Positions 51,451-61,400 of a stretch of 64,000 nt of DNA are shown here, piece by piece. Both the position numbers and the translations under genes were made by a program. The notes under the pieces were generated by a model. That model was not told where the DNA came from. It searched no databases and worked only from the letters and a program-made list of their open reading frames with translations. This DNA is from Streptomyces piniterrae (lineage in GTDB: Bacteria; Actinomycetota; Actinomycetes; Streptomycetales; Streptomycetaceae): contig NZ_SUMB01000009.1 of the NCBI RefSeq assembly GCF_005048155.1, positions 1-64,000 of the forward strand, read 5' to 3'. The stretch's first letter is position 1; every line of letters begins with the position of its first letter.

Positions 51451-51885
51451 GTGTCAAAAAAGAAGAGAGCTGCAGCAATTGTCGGGATCAGCGGGGCACT
51501 TCTGCTCGCTACCGCGCCGGCGGCTTGGGCAAACTGGACTAGCTCCATAAACGACGGAGGGGCGGGATTCGAGTCCCGACGCTGGGCCGACGGATCCTAC
51601 TCCCAGCTCTGGTGGGATAACTGCTCCGTTTCAGGATCGGGCGCCTTCTATCTCAATGCTGACGTTCAGTACTACGAAGACATTTCTTTCCAGCCCGACG
51701 ATGCGTATGACGAAAAGCGTTTCTCTGCGTGCTTCGAGAACTGGTCAACCCCATCCATGGGTGAGTGGCACAATCTCCCGAATGGCGACTTCTACTTCAC
51801 CATCACAGGCGTCAGCAACAAATCTGGGGCTGCGTACGCCGACGTGGAACACGTAACCGTGGACACCACCGCAGCTGACCAGTAA
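51451..51885 (+). CDS. small secreted protein of unknown function
   Basis: 144 residues from GTG 51451, preceded by GGGGGGAAA. The Sec signal is MSKKKRAAAIVGISGALLLA with cleavage near AWA. The mature domain is rich in Asn, Ser, Trp and aromatic residues with two Cys (WWDNCSVSGSG; SACFENWS), giving one likely disulfide, and looks beta-rich. A strong terminator follows, so it is transcribed separately from the ABC transporter operon 220 bp downstream. Confidence 0.82.
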   Translation: MSKKKRAAAIVGISGALLLATAPAAWANWTSSINDGGAGFESRRWADGSYSQLWWDNCSVSGSGAFYLNADVQYYEDISFQPDDAYDEKRFSACFENWSTPSMGEWHNLPNGDFYFTITGVSNKSGAAYADVEHVTVDTTAADQ

Positions 51886-51970
51886 GATTTTTTGCTTGCA
51901 CGCATCCGGCATGAGCGCGCGATTTCAAGCGAGAGCATAACCGGAACGCGCGCATCCATGGAATACAAAC

Positions 51971-52004
51971 CCCGCCGCCGGCCCTGACAAAGTCCGGCGG
52001 CGGG
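51971..52004 (+). terminator. terminator hairpin after secreted-protein gene
   Basis: CCCGCCGCCGG (51971-51981) pairs perfectly with CCGGCGGCGGG (51994-52004) around a 12-nt loop. Confidence 0.85.
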
Positions 52005-52106
52005 ACGGTCGTCACCATAACCACATCCATCGCAATCCCACTTCGAGTTCGTGCAAACGCAGCTGCGCATGCAAGCACGGATACCTTCCTCTCTCGGAGA
52101 TATCCA

Positions 52107-53390
52107 TTGAGATTCTTTCTGCGGTTTCGTAGTAGCAGCGCGGCTTGGGGTGCGCTCTTTGCGATTCCGCTTACGCTCTTCTATTATTTCGTCACCGTAT
52201 CCAGGCTCATCGATGATGACCTACACTACGCCCCGACCGCAGTTTCTTATGCGCTCACCCCTATGTACGCCTTTGCGTATGCTGTGGCCTCCTGTCTGGG
52301 AGCTTGGGAAAGCGGCAGGCTCGAGAGCGGCGGAGTATGGGCTCTCGCCCCGGCCCGCTCGCGCTACCGCGTTGCAGCCGACGTGCTTTTGCCCGTGGCG
52401 TGCATTTCCTCGTTGATGGTGGTTCTCCCTGCCGTCCTCGCGCTCGTCGAGTCAGGGGCCGTCCCCACCATTGGCAGCCTTGGGCCGCTCGCTCTGGCTG
52501 TGATCCTTTGCTGCGCGCATGCTGTCATCGGCTTCGGTGTCGGCAAGGTGGTGCCGCGGTCCATCGCCGCACCGATCCTCGCGGTTGCCGTCTGGATTCT
52601 CGTGGCCTTCTCTCGGAGCATCCTTCCGTATTGGCCCCGGCACATCTCCGGTCAGTTCTCAAGCCGCCTTATGTTCGGTGAAGAGGCCACTCTGGCCTCG
52701 CTCTTGCCGCACCTGCTGTTCACCGGCGGAATTGGAGTTGCAGTCGCAGCACTGTGGCTCCCCCTTCGACACGGACTCGTCCGTGTGCCGCTGGCGGCCG
52801 TCACCGCGATCGCCTCGATGGTGGGCGCCACGAACATCGTCAGCGACTGGGACCACGATCCGCCGCTGGCGATCGGGCGCGGCGCCATGCGCTGTACGGG
52901 ATCAGCCCCCGTGGTGTGTATGCCGGAAGAGAAGTCGACGCGACTGAACGCTGTCCATCGCGCAGCAGTGTCCGTACTTTCGGATTTCAAGGCGGCGGGT
53001 GTGGACAGGTCTCCTACAAAGATCACCGACAGCATTAACAACGGCCGGTTCACCGTGCGTTCCACACCCGAAGTGTGGCAACTGCGTCTGTCCTCCGCGG
53101 CAGCCAGCGGGAGAGTGCGGTACCTCCTCACCGGGGCTGCCATAAGCTGGCCGTGTTCCCGCCCCGATCCCGTGATCGCGGGAGCTGTCTCTGCTTGGGC
53201 AGCAAAGACCACCGGCGAGGAAACCGCCTGGCGCCACCAGAATGGTCAGGAACGGGATCCCGCCTCACAGGCCGCCCGTATCCGGACCGCTTCGAAAAAC
53301 CTGCTCGACGCCGCTCTTGCCAAGCCGGCACCCGAGCAGGCCCGGTGGTTCGAGCAGAGCCGCATCCAGGCTTGCCGCAAGGGCGCGTGA
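52107..53390 (+). CDS. ABC transporter-associated membrane protein
   Basis: 427 residues starting at TTG 52107, which has GGAGA 6 bp upstream. At least six hydrophobic segments occupy residues 15-250 (AWGALFAIPLTLFYYFVTV, VLLPVACISSLMVVLPAVLA, APILAVAVWILVAFSR, GIGVAVAALWLPLRHGL). The last ~180 residues are soluble. It resembles permease subunits of three-gene Streptomyces ABC exporters. Its stop is 4 bp before the next membrane gene, and the ATPase gene follows, so all three form one transporter of unknown substrate. Confidence 0.8.
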   Translation: MRFFLRFRSSSAAWGALFAIPLTLFYYFVTVSRLIDDDLHYAPTAVSYALTPMYAFAYAVASCLGAWESGRLESGGVWALAPARSRYRVAADVLLPVACISSLMVVLPAVLALVESGAVPTIGSLGPLALAVILCCAHAVIGFGVGKVVPRSIAAPILAVAVWILVAFSRSILPYWPRHISGQFSSRLMFGEEATLASLLPHLLFTGGIGVAVAALWLPLRHGLVRVPLAAVTAIASMVGATNIVSDWDHDPPLAIGRGAMRCTGSAPVVCMPEEKSTRLNAVHRAAVSVLSDFKAAGVDRSPTKITDSINNGRFTVRSTPEVWQLRLSSAAASGRVRYLLTGAAISWPCSRPDPVIAGAVSAWAAKTTGEETAWRHQNGQERDPASQAARIRTASKNLLDAALAKPAPEQARWFEQSRIQACRKGA

Positions 53391-53394
53391 CTCC

Positions 53395-53976
53395 GTGATC
53401 TGGTGGATCAAGACACGCCGTGCTCACTCAGTCCTGCCTGCTGCGCTGGCCGGCTATCTCCTCTACGTACTGGTGTCGCGGAACACGTTCGTGCCGTTGC
53501 CCTCCATCGTGGGGGCAAGCAACGTGGTGCTTTCTTCCTTCGCCCCCATACCGGTCGTCGTGGGGCTGGCGATGTCTCTGTCGTCCCGGCTTCCCGCGGC
53601 CGAGGCTTCCGGAACGAGGCAGATCCCGCGCATGGACGCGGTATTGGCCACTACCGTCGTAGCAGCAGCAGTCGCGATCGGACTTCTGCTCATGAACGTC
53701 ACTGATGCCACTCAAGCGGCAGCGGCCGGCCGCAACACAGCATTTCTCGTTGGGCTCTTCCTCTGCGCCAAAGCTGTTGTGGGACAGCGTGCTGTCCTCA
53801 TCCCGGTGGCATGGCTCATGGCCGTGGTACTTCTCGGATTCCGTGCCTCGGGCGACCCCTATCCCTGGACTATCGTCCCCGAGCCTGCGGGCGCACCGCA
53901 TGCCGCCATCGGCGCCGCAGTGTTGTTCCTGGCCGGGATCATGACCCTGCTGCGTACTTCAAGGAAGCTCTCATGA
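53395..53976 (+). CDS. second ABC transporter membrane subunit
   Basis: 193 residues from GTG 53395, with about five transmembrane segments (SVLPAALAGYLLYVLV, LSSFAPIPVVVGLAMSL, VLATTVVAAAVAIGLLLM, VLIPVAWLMAVVLLGF, AAVLFLAGIMTLL). It follows the 427-residue membrane protein by 4 bp and overlaps the ATPase gene in an ATGA junction, so translation is coupled. Confidence 0.82.
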   Translation: MIWWIKTRRAHSVLPAALAGYLLYVLVSRNTFVPLPSIVGASNVVLSSFAPIPVVVGLAMSLSSRLPAAEASGTRQIPRMDAVLATTVVAAAVAIGLLLMNVTDATQAAAAGRNTAFLVGLFLCAKAVVGQRAVLIPVAWLMAVVLLGFRASGDPYPWTIVPEPAGAPHAAIGAAVLFLAGIMTLLRTSRKLS

Positions 53977-54713
53977 CCGTGGAACTCACCGCCTGCACCT
54001 ACGCCTACGGCCGCCGGAAAGCTCCCGTTCTGGAGGATTTCAACTACCAACTCCCCGAGGGCCTCACCATCTTGCTCGGCCCCAACGGAGCAGGGAAGTC
54101 GACCCTCCTCAAGCTTGCTGCAGCTGTCGTGCAACCCCGATCCGGCGACATCACCTTCGGCCGTTTGTCCTCCCGCTCCAAGGCGTACCGCACCACCGTT
54201 GCCTGGATGCCGCAAAACATCAGCGCCATGCCCAGTCTCACAGTGCGCGAATACGTCGCTTACGTGGGATGGCTCAAGGGAATGAGCCGGAGCGACGCCT
54301 GGGACCGATCTGCCGAAGCGGTCGCCAGCGTCGAGCTCACGGACAAGTCCGATGCCAAAACCGATCAACTTTCTGGTGGACAGCTGCGCCGTGTTGGCGT
54401 CGCGAGTGCGCTGGTCCATGACGCCCGTGTTCTCCTCCTCGACGAACCCACGGCCGGAATGGACCCACATCAGCGACGGGTCTTCCATAACCTCCTCAAC
54501 GGACTCACCGACCGAGTACAGGTCTTGTTGTCCACCCACGACGTCACCGACCTCGCCGAAGAAGCAGACCACGTGGCGGTGTTGCACGGTGGCTCCCTGC
54601 TGCACTCGGGCACCACACCCTCCTTTCTCGCCCACGCCCCACAGGGCAGCGCCCCCGCCCGCCTGGCCGAAGAGGCATATACCTCCCTGTTGGGGAGCCG
54701 TGCCAGCATCTAA
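53973..54713 (+). CDS. ABC transporter ATP-binding protein
   Basis: 246 residues with Walker A GPNGAGKST (36-44), Q-loop MPQN, signature LSGGQ (133-137), Walker B VLLLDEP (153-159) and H-loop STHD (His189). It powers the exporter formed with the two preceding membrane proteins. No substrate-binding protein gene is present, so export or self-resistance is more likely than import. Confidence 0.95.
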   Translation: MTVELTACTYAYGRRKAPVLEDFNYQLPEGLTILLGPNGAGKSTLLKLAAAVVQPRSGDITFGRLSSRSKAYRTTVAWMPQNISAMPSLTVREYVAYVGWLKGMSRSDAWDRSAEAVASVELTDKSDAKTDQLSGGQLRRVGVASALVHDARVLLLDEPTAGMDPHQRRVFHNLLNGLTDRVQVLLSTHDVTDLAEEADHVAVLHGGSLLHSGTTPSFLAHAPQGSAPARLAEEAYTSLLGSRASI

Positions 54714-54721
54714 CGCCCGGG

Positions 54722-54860
54722 GGCGACCAGGTAGATCGTGGCGGTCTTCTCATAGCGGGTGGCGATCCCACGCCACTGCTTCAGGCGGTTGGTCCACCGT
54801 TCAACTGTGTTGGGCTGCTTGTTCGCCTCGCGGCCGAAGGCGGGGTGGCTGGCCGCCCCA
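54722..54860 (-). pseudogene. IS5-type transposase C-terminal fragment
   Basis: The minus strand reads KQPNTVERWTNRLKQWRGIA then TRYEKTATIYLVAPG, the conserved terminal block (NTVERxxNRLKQWRGIATRYEK) of an IS5-group transposase. Everything upstream of it is missing. Confidence 0.85.
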
Positions 54861-54989
54861 GCTGCCTCGCCGCAACCAATGTCAACATCGGCCTGGACGC
54901 GGCCGAGGTGAGCGGCTTCACGGACGCCGCCGGCGGCCCCGGCTGCTGCTTCTCACCGTGGAGCGCGTTGACCCGAGCCCCGTGGTGAC

Positions 54990-55840
54990 GTCGTGCAGAA
55001 GCGCCATCCGTGCGCAGACAGGCTGTTCAGCTTGCTCCCGCCGCCATGTCCTTGGCGTGGGCGAGGACGCCGTCAACAGCCTGGCTCGCCGGTCGAAGGA
55101 CTCCACGACGGTGAACGGCTCGTACAGGACGCGACTGAGTTCCTGAGCAGGAAACGCGGTCCGAGCCTGGAGGTTGACGATCGCGGTCAACTCGTCTTTG
55201 GCATCCCGCAGGCGGTTCGCGCATCGTGTCGAAGCAAACCACCTGCTCATGCAGCTTTGCGGGCAGCTCTGAGTCTTCATTCGCCCCGGGCAGTTCGCTT
55301 AGCCCGGCAGCTTTGAAGGAAGGTCGCACTTGGCCTCCTTGTGGGCGGCGCGAGCGAACTCTGTGGCCAGGTCGATGAGCTTCTGCCGGACTTCAATGTC
55401 TGAGCCCTCCAGGGGTTTCAGGGCCAAGGCGAACACGGTGAGGTTGTGGGGCTCCTTGCTCGCTCTTCACTGGAGTAGTAGGGGACGTAAAGAGCGGCCA
55501 GGTCCGCGGTCAAGAAGCCCCTAACACCAGCGTTGAAGTACGTACGCTTCCCGTCGGCGGCCGGAGGCAGGTCGTGCCCCGCCCACCTCCGCCAGGGCTT
55601 GGCAACGCCCGTGTCGGCTGTGAGATGGAGGAGTGGCTCGTCGTCGTCACCCTCCGCGTTGCAGGAGTTCAGGTAGCTGTAGTCCGGTGTCGGTCTCCAC
55701 GTCTCGCTGAAGTGGTAGTTGGTGGCTCGTGGTAGCGCGGGGTTGAAGATTCTGGCGGTCGCCTGCGGTCGGGCACGTGGCGGCAGCGACGCACCAGTGC
55801 TGTGGCCCCTGGTACATGACGAGGAGCCGCTGCACCCCAC
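54990..55840 (-). pseudogene. frameshifted remnant of an unidentified gene
   Basis: The minus strand gives protein-like sequence in several frames: LPRATNYHFSETWRPTPDYS, YLNSCNAEGDDDEPLLHLTA, GKRTYFNAGVRGFLTADLAA, then NLTVFALALKPLEGSDIEVR and QKLIDLATEFARAAHKEAKC, then AQELSRVLYEPFTVVESFDR. Frame changes near 55460 and 55290 break it. No family recognised; the first part looks like an exported protein body. Confidence 0.5.
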
Positions 55841-56019
55841 GCTCCCCCGCCTGCGCTACCAGCTCCCCCTCACCTCCGTGAACCAGCGAGCGGTTGTGGA
55901 TGCTGTTCGCCAGTACGTGCCCCAGCTGTGGCTCGGCGAGTCCCAGCGGGAGCGCGTCCACCTGGGCAAGCCCGACATCAAAGGCCACCGGGAACGCACC
56001 CGCAACCACACCGGCTGAC

Positions 56020-56141
56020 CTTGGAATCAACGAGACCGCTCTGGCCAGCTGGGTGTCCCGCAGGGCCGCCGGGACCGGGGCTGCCGACGAGAGCGAGGAA
56101 CTCGCGCGGTTGCGGCGGGAGAACGCCCAGCTGAAGAGGGG
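56020..56141 (+). pseudogene. IS3-family OrfA fragment
   Basis: LGINETALASWVSRRAAGTG followed by EELARLRRENAQLKR is the helix-turn-helix end and leucine zipper of an IS3-family OrfA. It runs directly into IS256 sequence, so one element inserted into or recombined with the other. Confidence 0.8.
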
Positions 56142-56149
56142 CGAGACGG

Positions 56150-57253
56150 GCACGGGCGCCGCCTGGTGGTCTGCAACGGCTATCACCAGCCAAGGAAAGT
56201 CACCACCGCGGCCGTATCGGTGGAGGTGAAAGCCCCGAGGGTGAACGATAAGCGCGTTGACGAAGCCACCGGCGAGCGCAAGCGCTTCTCCTCGGCCATC
56301 CTGCCGCCCTGGTGCCGCAAGTCCCCGGAGATCAGCGAGGTGCTGCCCCTGCTCTATCTCCATGGCCTGTCATCCGGCGACTTCGTGCCCGCGTTGGAGC
56401 AGTTCCTCGGCTCGGCGGCTGGCCTCTCACCCGCGACGGTGACTCGGCTCACCCAGCAATGGCGAGCCGACCACCAGGCGTTCGGCGAGCGCGATCTGTC
56501 TGCCAGCGACTACGTCTACGTATGGGCGGACGGCATCCACCTGCGCATACGCCTGCGGGAGGCGAAGTCATGTGTGCTCGTGCTGATGGGCCTGCGCGCG
56601 GACGGCACCAAGGAGCTGATCGCGATGAGCGACGGCTACCGCGAATCTGCCGACTCCTGGGCGGATCTCCTGCGCGACTGTGCGCGGCGAGGGATGCCCG
56701 CTCCCCTTCTCGCGGTCGGCGATGGGGCGCTTGGATTCTGGAAGGCCCTGGCCGAGGTCTTCCCCGAGACGCGCCATCAAAGATGCTGGGTTCACAAGAT
56801 CGCCAATGTCGCGAAAGCCCTGCCGAAGTCCGCCCAGCCCGGTGCGAAGAAGGCCCTGCAGGAGATCTACAACGCCGAGGACCGTGAGCACTCCGTGAAG
56901 GCGATCGCGGTGTTCGCCCAGACCTACGGTGCCAAGTTCCCCAAAGCCGTCAAGAAGATCACCGACGACGTGGACGAACTGCTGGCGTTCTACGACTCCC
57001 CCGCCGAACACTGGATCCATCTGCGGACCACGAATCCGATCGAGTCGACCTTCGCCACCGTCCGCCTGCGTACGAAGGTCACCAAGGGCGCCGGCAGCGC
57101 GGCCGCCGCCCTGGCCATGGTCTTCAAGCTCATCGAGTCCGTCAGGCCCGCTGGCGGGCCGTGAACGCATCGCACCTCGTCGCCCTCGTCCGGGCCGGAG
57201 CCCGCTTCGAACTCGGCCAACTCCTCGAACGCCCCGAAACCCACGCAGCCTGA
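56150..57253 (+). pseudogene. IS256-family transposase, N-terminally truncated with 3' frameshift
   Basis: The open frame from GTG 56166 to 57164 keeps the whole catalytic region of a Mutator/IS256 transposase: AILPPWCRKSPEISEVLPLL, WADGIHLRIR (first Asp), AVGDGALGFWKAL (second Asp), QRCWVHKIANV and NPIESTFATVR (Glu). The first ~60 residues are missing. Near 57147 a one-base deletion moves the C-terminus (QARWRAVNASHLVALVRAG) out of frame. Transposition activity is unlikely. Confidence 0.88.
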
Positions 57254-57304
57254 ACTGCCCCACGATCCAGAGATCTTGACCACTGATATCGCATCACTTC
57301 AGGA

Positions 57305-57817
57305 TCAGGCTGTCGCGGAGAGGACCCCAAGGGCCGTCGCAACGTTCGACGACAGGTCGGTCATCGCATCCAGCACCAACCGGTGATCGACCCACGAGGC
57401 GAACTCCTCCCGCAGACGTTCCACCACCTCCCACGTCGGCTCAGCGAAGCCCTCGATCCCCCGGGACCGATTCTCCAACCGACGGCGGTGCACCACCGGA
57501 TCCGAACACACCACCTCGATGAACACCACCGGCACACCATGACGATCCGCCAGCGACCGCCACTGTCCCCGCGCCGCCTCCACGGCGTTGACCGCATCGA
57601 CGATCACGGTTTGCCCCAAGCCGAGCACACCATCAGCCACGGCCTCGGCCACGACATACGCCGCCAGGCCCGTGGGCTGGTCACGGGCCACCCCCGCACG
57701 CCACATCGCCGCCTCGATCGGGTCCACCGACACGACCGGAGCAGCCAGCTTGCGCCCCAACGCCTCGGCGACCGAACTCTTCCCCGCGCCGGGCAGCCCC
57801 GCCATCGCGATCAACAT
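57305..57817 (-). CDS. P-loop kinase/AAA ATPase
   Basis: 170 residues. Walker A GLPGAGKSS (7-15), a Walker B-like QTVIVDAVNAV and a basic lid (HRRRLENRSRGIEG) fit small-molecule or zeta-toxin-like P-loop kinases. GAGGG lies 7 bp before ATG 57817. Substrate unknown. It diverges from the helicase-nuclease gene 590 bp away; functional linkage is only a possibility. Confidence 0.87.
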   Translation of the reverse strand: MLIAMAGLPGAGKSSVAEALGRKLAAPVVSVDPIEAAMWRAGVARDQPTGLAAYVVAEAVADGVLGLGQTVIVDAVNAVEAARGQWRSLADRHGVPVVFIEVVCSDPVVHRRRLENRSRGIEGFAEPTWEVVERLREEFASWVDHRLVLDAMTDLSSNVATALGVLSATA

Positions 57818-58407
57818 GACAACACCCTCGCACGCCCGACCGAACCGCCGGCCATCAACGCCAGAACGGCACAGGCATCTGCATCCCGAGTCATCAAGTC
57901 ACGCGACGACATCCACAGGAATTGACAATTACTCTGCTCGTTGGACAGGTCGGTCTTGTAGGGCTTGCGCTCGCTCTCCGTGTTCAGCCCAGCACGCCCG
58001 AGCCCGCCGACCGGCTGGGATACCGCGTCCCCTGCGTTCAGATGACGACAAACACCTGCCAACTCATATGCCGCCCTCTGAGATGGAAGTTGGCAGTGCC
58101 GCCTCCGCGCGACAGCTGTGTCGTCCGACATGGGTATGGCCGTGGCTGCGACATGAAGTAAGTCAAGGAGCGTCCTCGGGCAGGTCCGGGTACAGGCTGG
58201 TCACGCGATGTCGTCCGCCGTACGGACGTGCGCGCGGGATAGGGAAGTTGCGCGCGGTGCCGACATGGTGAACGTACAAGGCTGGCCGGGTCCTGCGCCC
58301 CGCGTGAGCCACGGGCCGGCGGGCTGGTCCGCGTTGGCTATCCGTAGCCCGGCGACTGGCGTCTAGGCTTGTCGGGCGCAGTCGAATTGTGATCTGGGGG
58401 GAGCACG
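57818..58407. other. 590-bp divergent intergenic region
   Basis: No convincing gene. A 9-bp inverted repeat CTGCCAACT (58056-58064) / AGTTGGCAG (58088-58096) may be an operator or hairpin. The last 30 bp contain the GGGGGG Shine-Dalgarno of the helicase gene. Confidence 0.5.
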
Positions 58408-61400
58408 ATGGCCTACGTGCAGCATCTCTCGGTGCGTGTCCCGTGGCACGACACGGGTTGGGAGGGCACGGTCTGCGCTGACCCGGTGGCCAACCATGCG
58501 TGCGTCATGCTCGGCAACATCGCCAAGGACCGCGACGACCAGCACGAGGCAGTCCACCGCGGACAGGCGTGGAGCGCGCTTGGGGAGAAGATCCCGCCGT
58601 GCGCCTTGGAACGCGGCAGCTTCATGGGCGACCGCGCCCATACAGTGCAGCGCACCCACCCCTATGCCTGGTCCCTCAAGGAACTGCGGCCCGCCAGCCT
58701 GCCCATTCCGGCGTACTCCGTCCACGCCATCCCCTACTTCTGGCTCAACCGCAGCAACGCCGAGGAGACCGTTCTCACGGAGCACCCCGTGACCCGGTAC
58801 CGCGCCGAAGCCGAAGACGACATTGCTCGGCACTTCCGTAAGAGGGCGATGCCGTGGGTGATGCACGGCGAGAACCAGCAGGCGATCATCGAAGCGTTCT
58901 TCCGGCATGTCACACCCGACGAGACGCTGATCTTCTTCTACCTCAAGCACTCCCCGTTCGAGGACCAGCCCCGGCGCATGCTGGTCGGGGCCGCGACGGT
59001 AACCGGCAAAACCGCGCCGGAGCCGTGGCCTGGATCCCACGCCAGCACGTTTCCCAGTCACATGTGGGAGACCACACTCCGGCACAGCCTGCGCCCCGAC
59101 GGCACCGGCGGCATCCTGCTGCCCGTCCAGGCCCTGGCTGCCCTGGCCGCCCGTGGTACGGATGTGGCCGCAGCCCTGGCCGTGGCCCCCGAGTCCGGCC
59201 GGAACTTCTCTTACGCCACTGAGCATGTCTCCCCGGACTGTGCGGTGGCGTCCCTGATGGAGCTCCACCGCGCGGCGGGGGCAGCCATCGCCCTGGGGGA
59301 CCCCGCCGTCGGCATCCCCGAGGCGTCACTCCAGTGGCTGGACGCACAACTGGCCCGCGCATGGGAGCGCCGCGGTCCCGCCCCTGGACTTCCGGCGGTC
59401 CTTCCGCGCCTCGGGTTCCGGCATCCCACCTTCGCCGCTCACCGGCTGGTCTCCGCGGTCGACGACGGCGGAGACCCGTGGCCGCTGCTGGAGGACCTCC
59501 TGGAGGGACGCGCGGTCCGACCCGACCTCGCTGAGCTGGTGACCACGACGCGCCGCGCGATCTGGAAGGGCACGAGCGAACTCGACCGACGCGCTCTGCG
59601 GACCCTCTCCCGCTTCGATCTGACCTCCGAGACGGTCACCCGCGTCCTGGACGGCCACACCGGCGTACCCATCAGCGCCGAGGACTTGCTGGACAATCCC
59701 TATGACCTCGTGACCTGCACCGTCGATGACGGCGACCCCATCGCCTTCGAGACAGTGGACCGCGGCCTCTTCCCCGACCTGCAGCTCGCCGAGCACCACC
59801 CGCTGCCCCTCACACAGCCCTTCGACGACGCCAACGACCGCCGCCGCCTCGACGCCGCGATCACCACCGTGCTGGCCCGCGCCCAGGTGGAGGGACATAC
59901 CCTCCTCCCGTTCGAGCAGACAGTCGAGCGCCTCGCCCTTTTGACCGTCACCGCTCCGCTCGCCACCGAGAGGACGATCCTGACGTCCCTGGGCCTGGCC
60001 CCGGGCGCGCTGCCGCCCTCCGACAGCGAGGAAGTACCCGAGCCCTGGAGCCAGCTGCGGCGTGCCGACATCGACGGCGGCGAGTCCGCCTACAAGCTGG
60101 CCTCGGCCGCCGTGCGCCGCGACTTCATCCGTGACCGCCTCAACCAGGTCCTCACAGCCCCGCCCCACGCCGTCCCCTCCGACCTGCCGGCGACTCTCGA
60201 CCAAGCACTCGGAGACCTGGCGGCCGATGGGGACTCGGATGCCGAGCAGCGAGCGCGTGAGGAGAAGACCGCCGCGTTCGAGGAGATGTACAAGCGGCGC
60301 GTGACCCTCTTGAACGGCCCAGCAGGCACCGGTAAGACCACGCTGATCCACGCACTGGCCAAACGGCCCGAGGTGCTGAAGCGAGGATTGCTCCTGCTGG
60401 CCCCGACCGGCAAGGCGCGCGTGCAGTTGGAGCAGAAGGTCGGCCATGGAGCCTTCACGCTCGCCCAGTTCCTGCGCACACGGGAACGCTACGACGATCA
60501 GTCCGCCCGCTACCTCACCAACCCGGATGCGGACCGGATGCGGGTGGGTACGGTCGTGGTCGACGAGGCGTCCATGCTCACCGAGGACATGCTCGCCGCT
60601 CTGCTGGATGCCGTCGACGTCACCGATCGGCTGGTTCTGGTCGGCGACCCGCGCCAGCTGCCGCCGATCGGCGCCGGACGGCCGTTCGTGGACCTCGAAC
60701 GGCGCCGTCGGCCCGACAGTATGCCGTGGCCCCGCAGAGCCCCAGGCTGGGCCGAGCTGACGGTACTGCGCCGCCAGCGGGGCCAGGATCGCGACGACCT
60801 CGCGCTCGCCCACTGGTACAGCGGCGACGGGCGCCCTGACGACGCCGAGGATGTGTGGCGAAAGCTCCTGGCCGGACAGGACATGCCGACCCTACGGGCG
60901 GTTGCCTGGGACGGCCGCAAACCCGCCGACGTCCTCAAGGACGTGCTGCGGAAAGAGTTCGGCGTCCACGACGAGCTCACCTTCGCCCATTCCTACGGCG
61001 CCGGCACATGGACGAGTGCAGGCGGCAGGCAATACCCCGACTACTCCACCGCGCCGGCCGTATGCGACCGGTGGCAGGCGCTGTCGCCGACTCGCGGCAG
61101 GGCACACGGGACCACTGACCTCAACCGCTACCTAAAGCAGACCTTCCGTCAGCAGGCCCTGGCAAAGGCGAAGGTCCGCCACTACGCACGGCGCGTTCCC
61201 GAGCCGCTCGGTCCCGAACAGATCGTCGTCGGCGACAAGGTCGTCAACACCCGCAACCAGCCGCTGTACGCCTACGAGCCGCAGAGCGGGACCGGAGAGA
61301 AGAAGTACGTCGCCAACGGCGAGCTGGGGGTGGTCACCGGCCAGCTGACCTCGAAGGCGTCGCGTACGCCCCCCTGGCAGACCCACGTCGAGTTCTCCTC

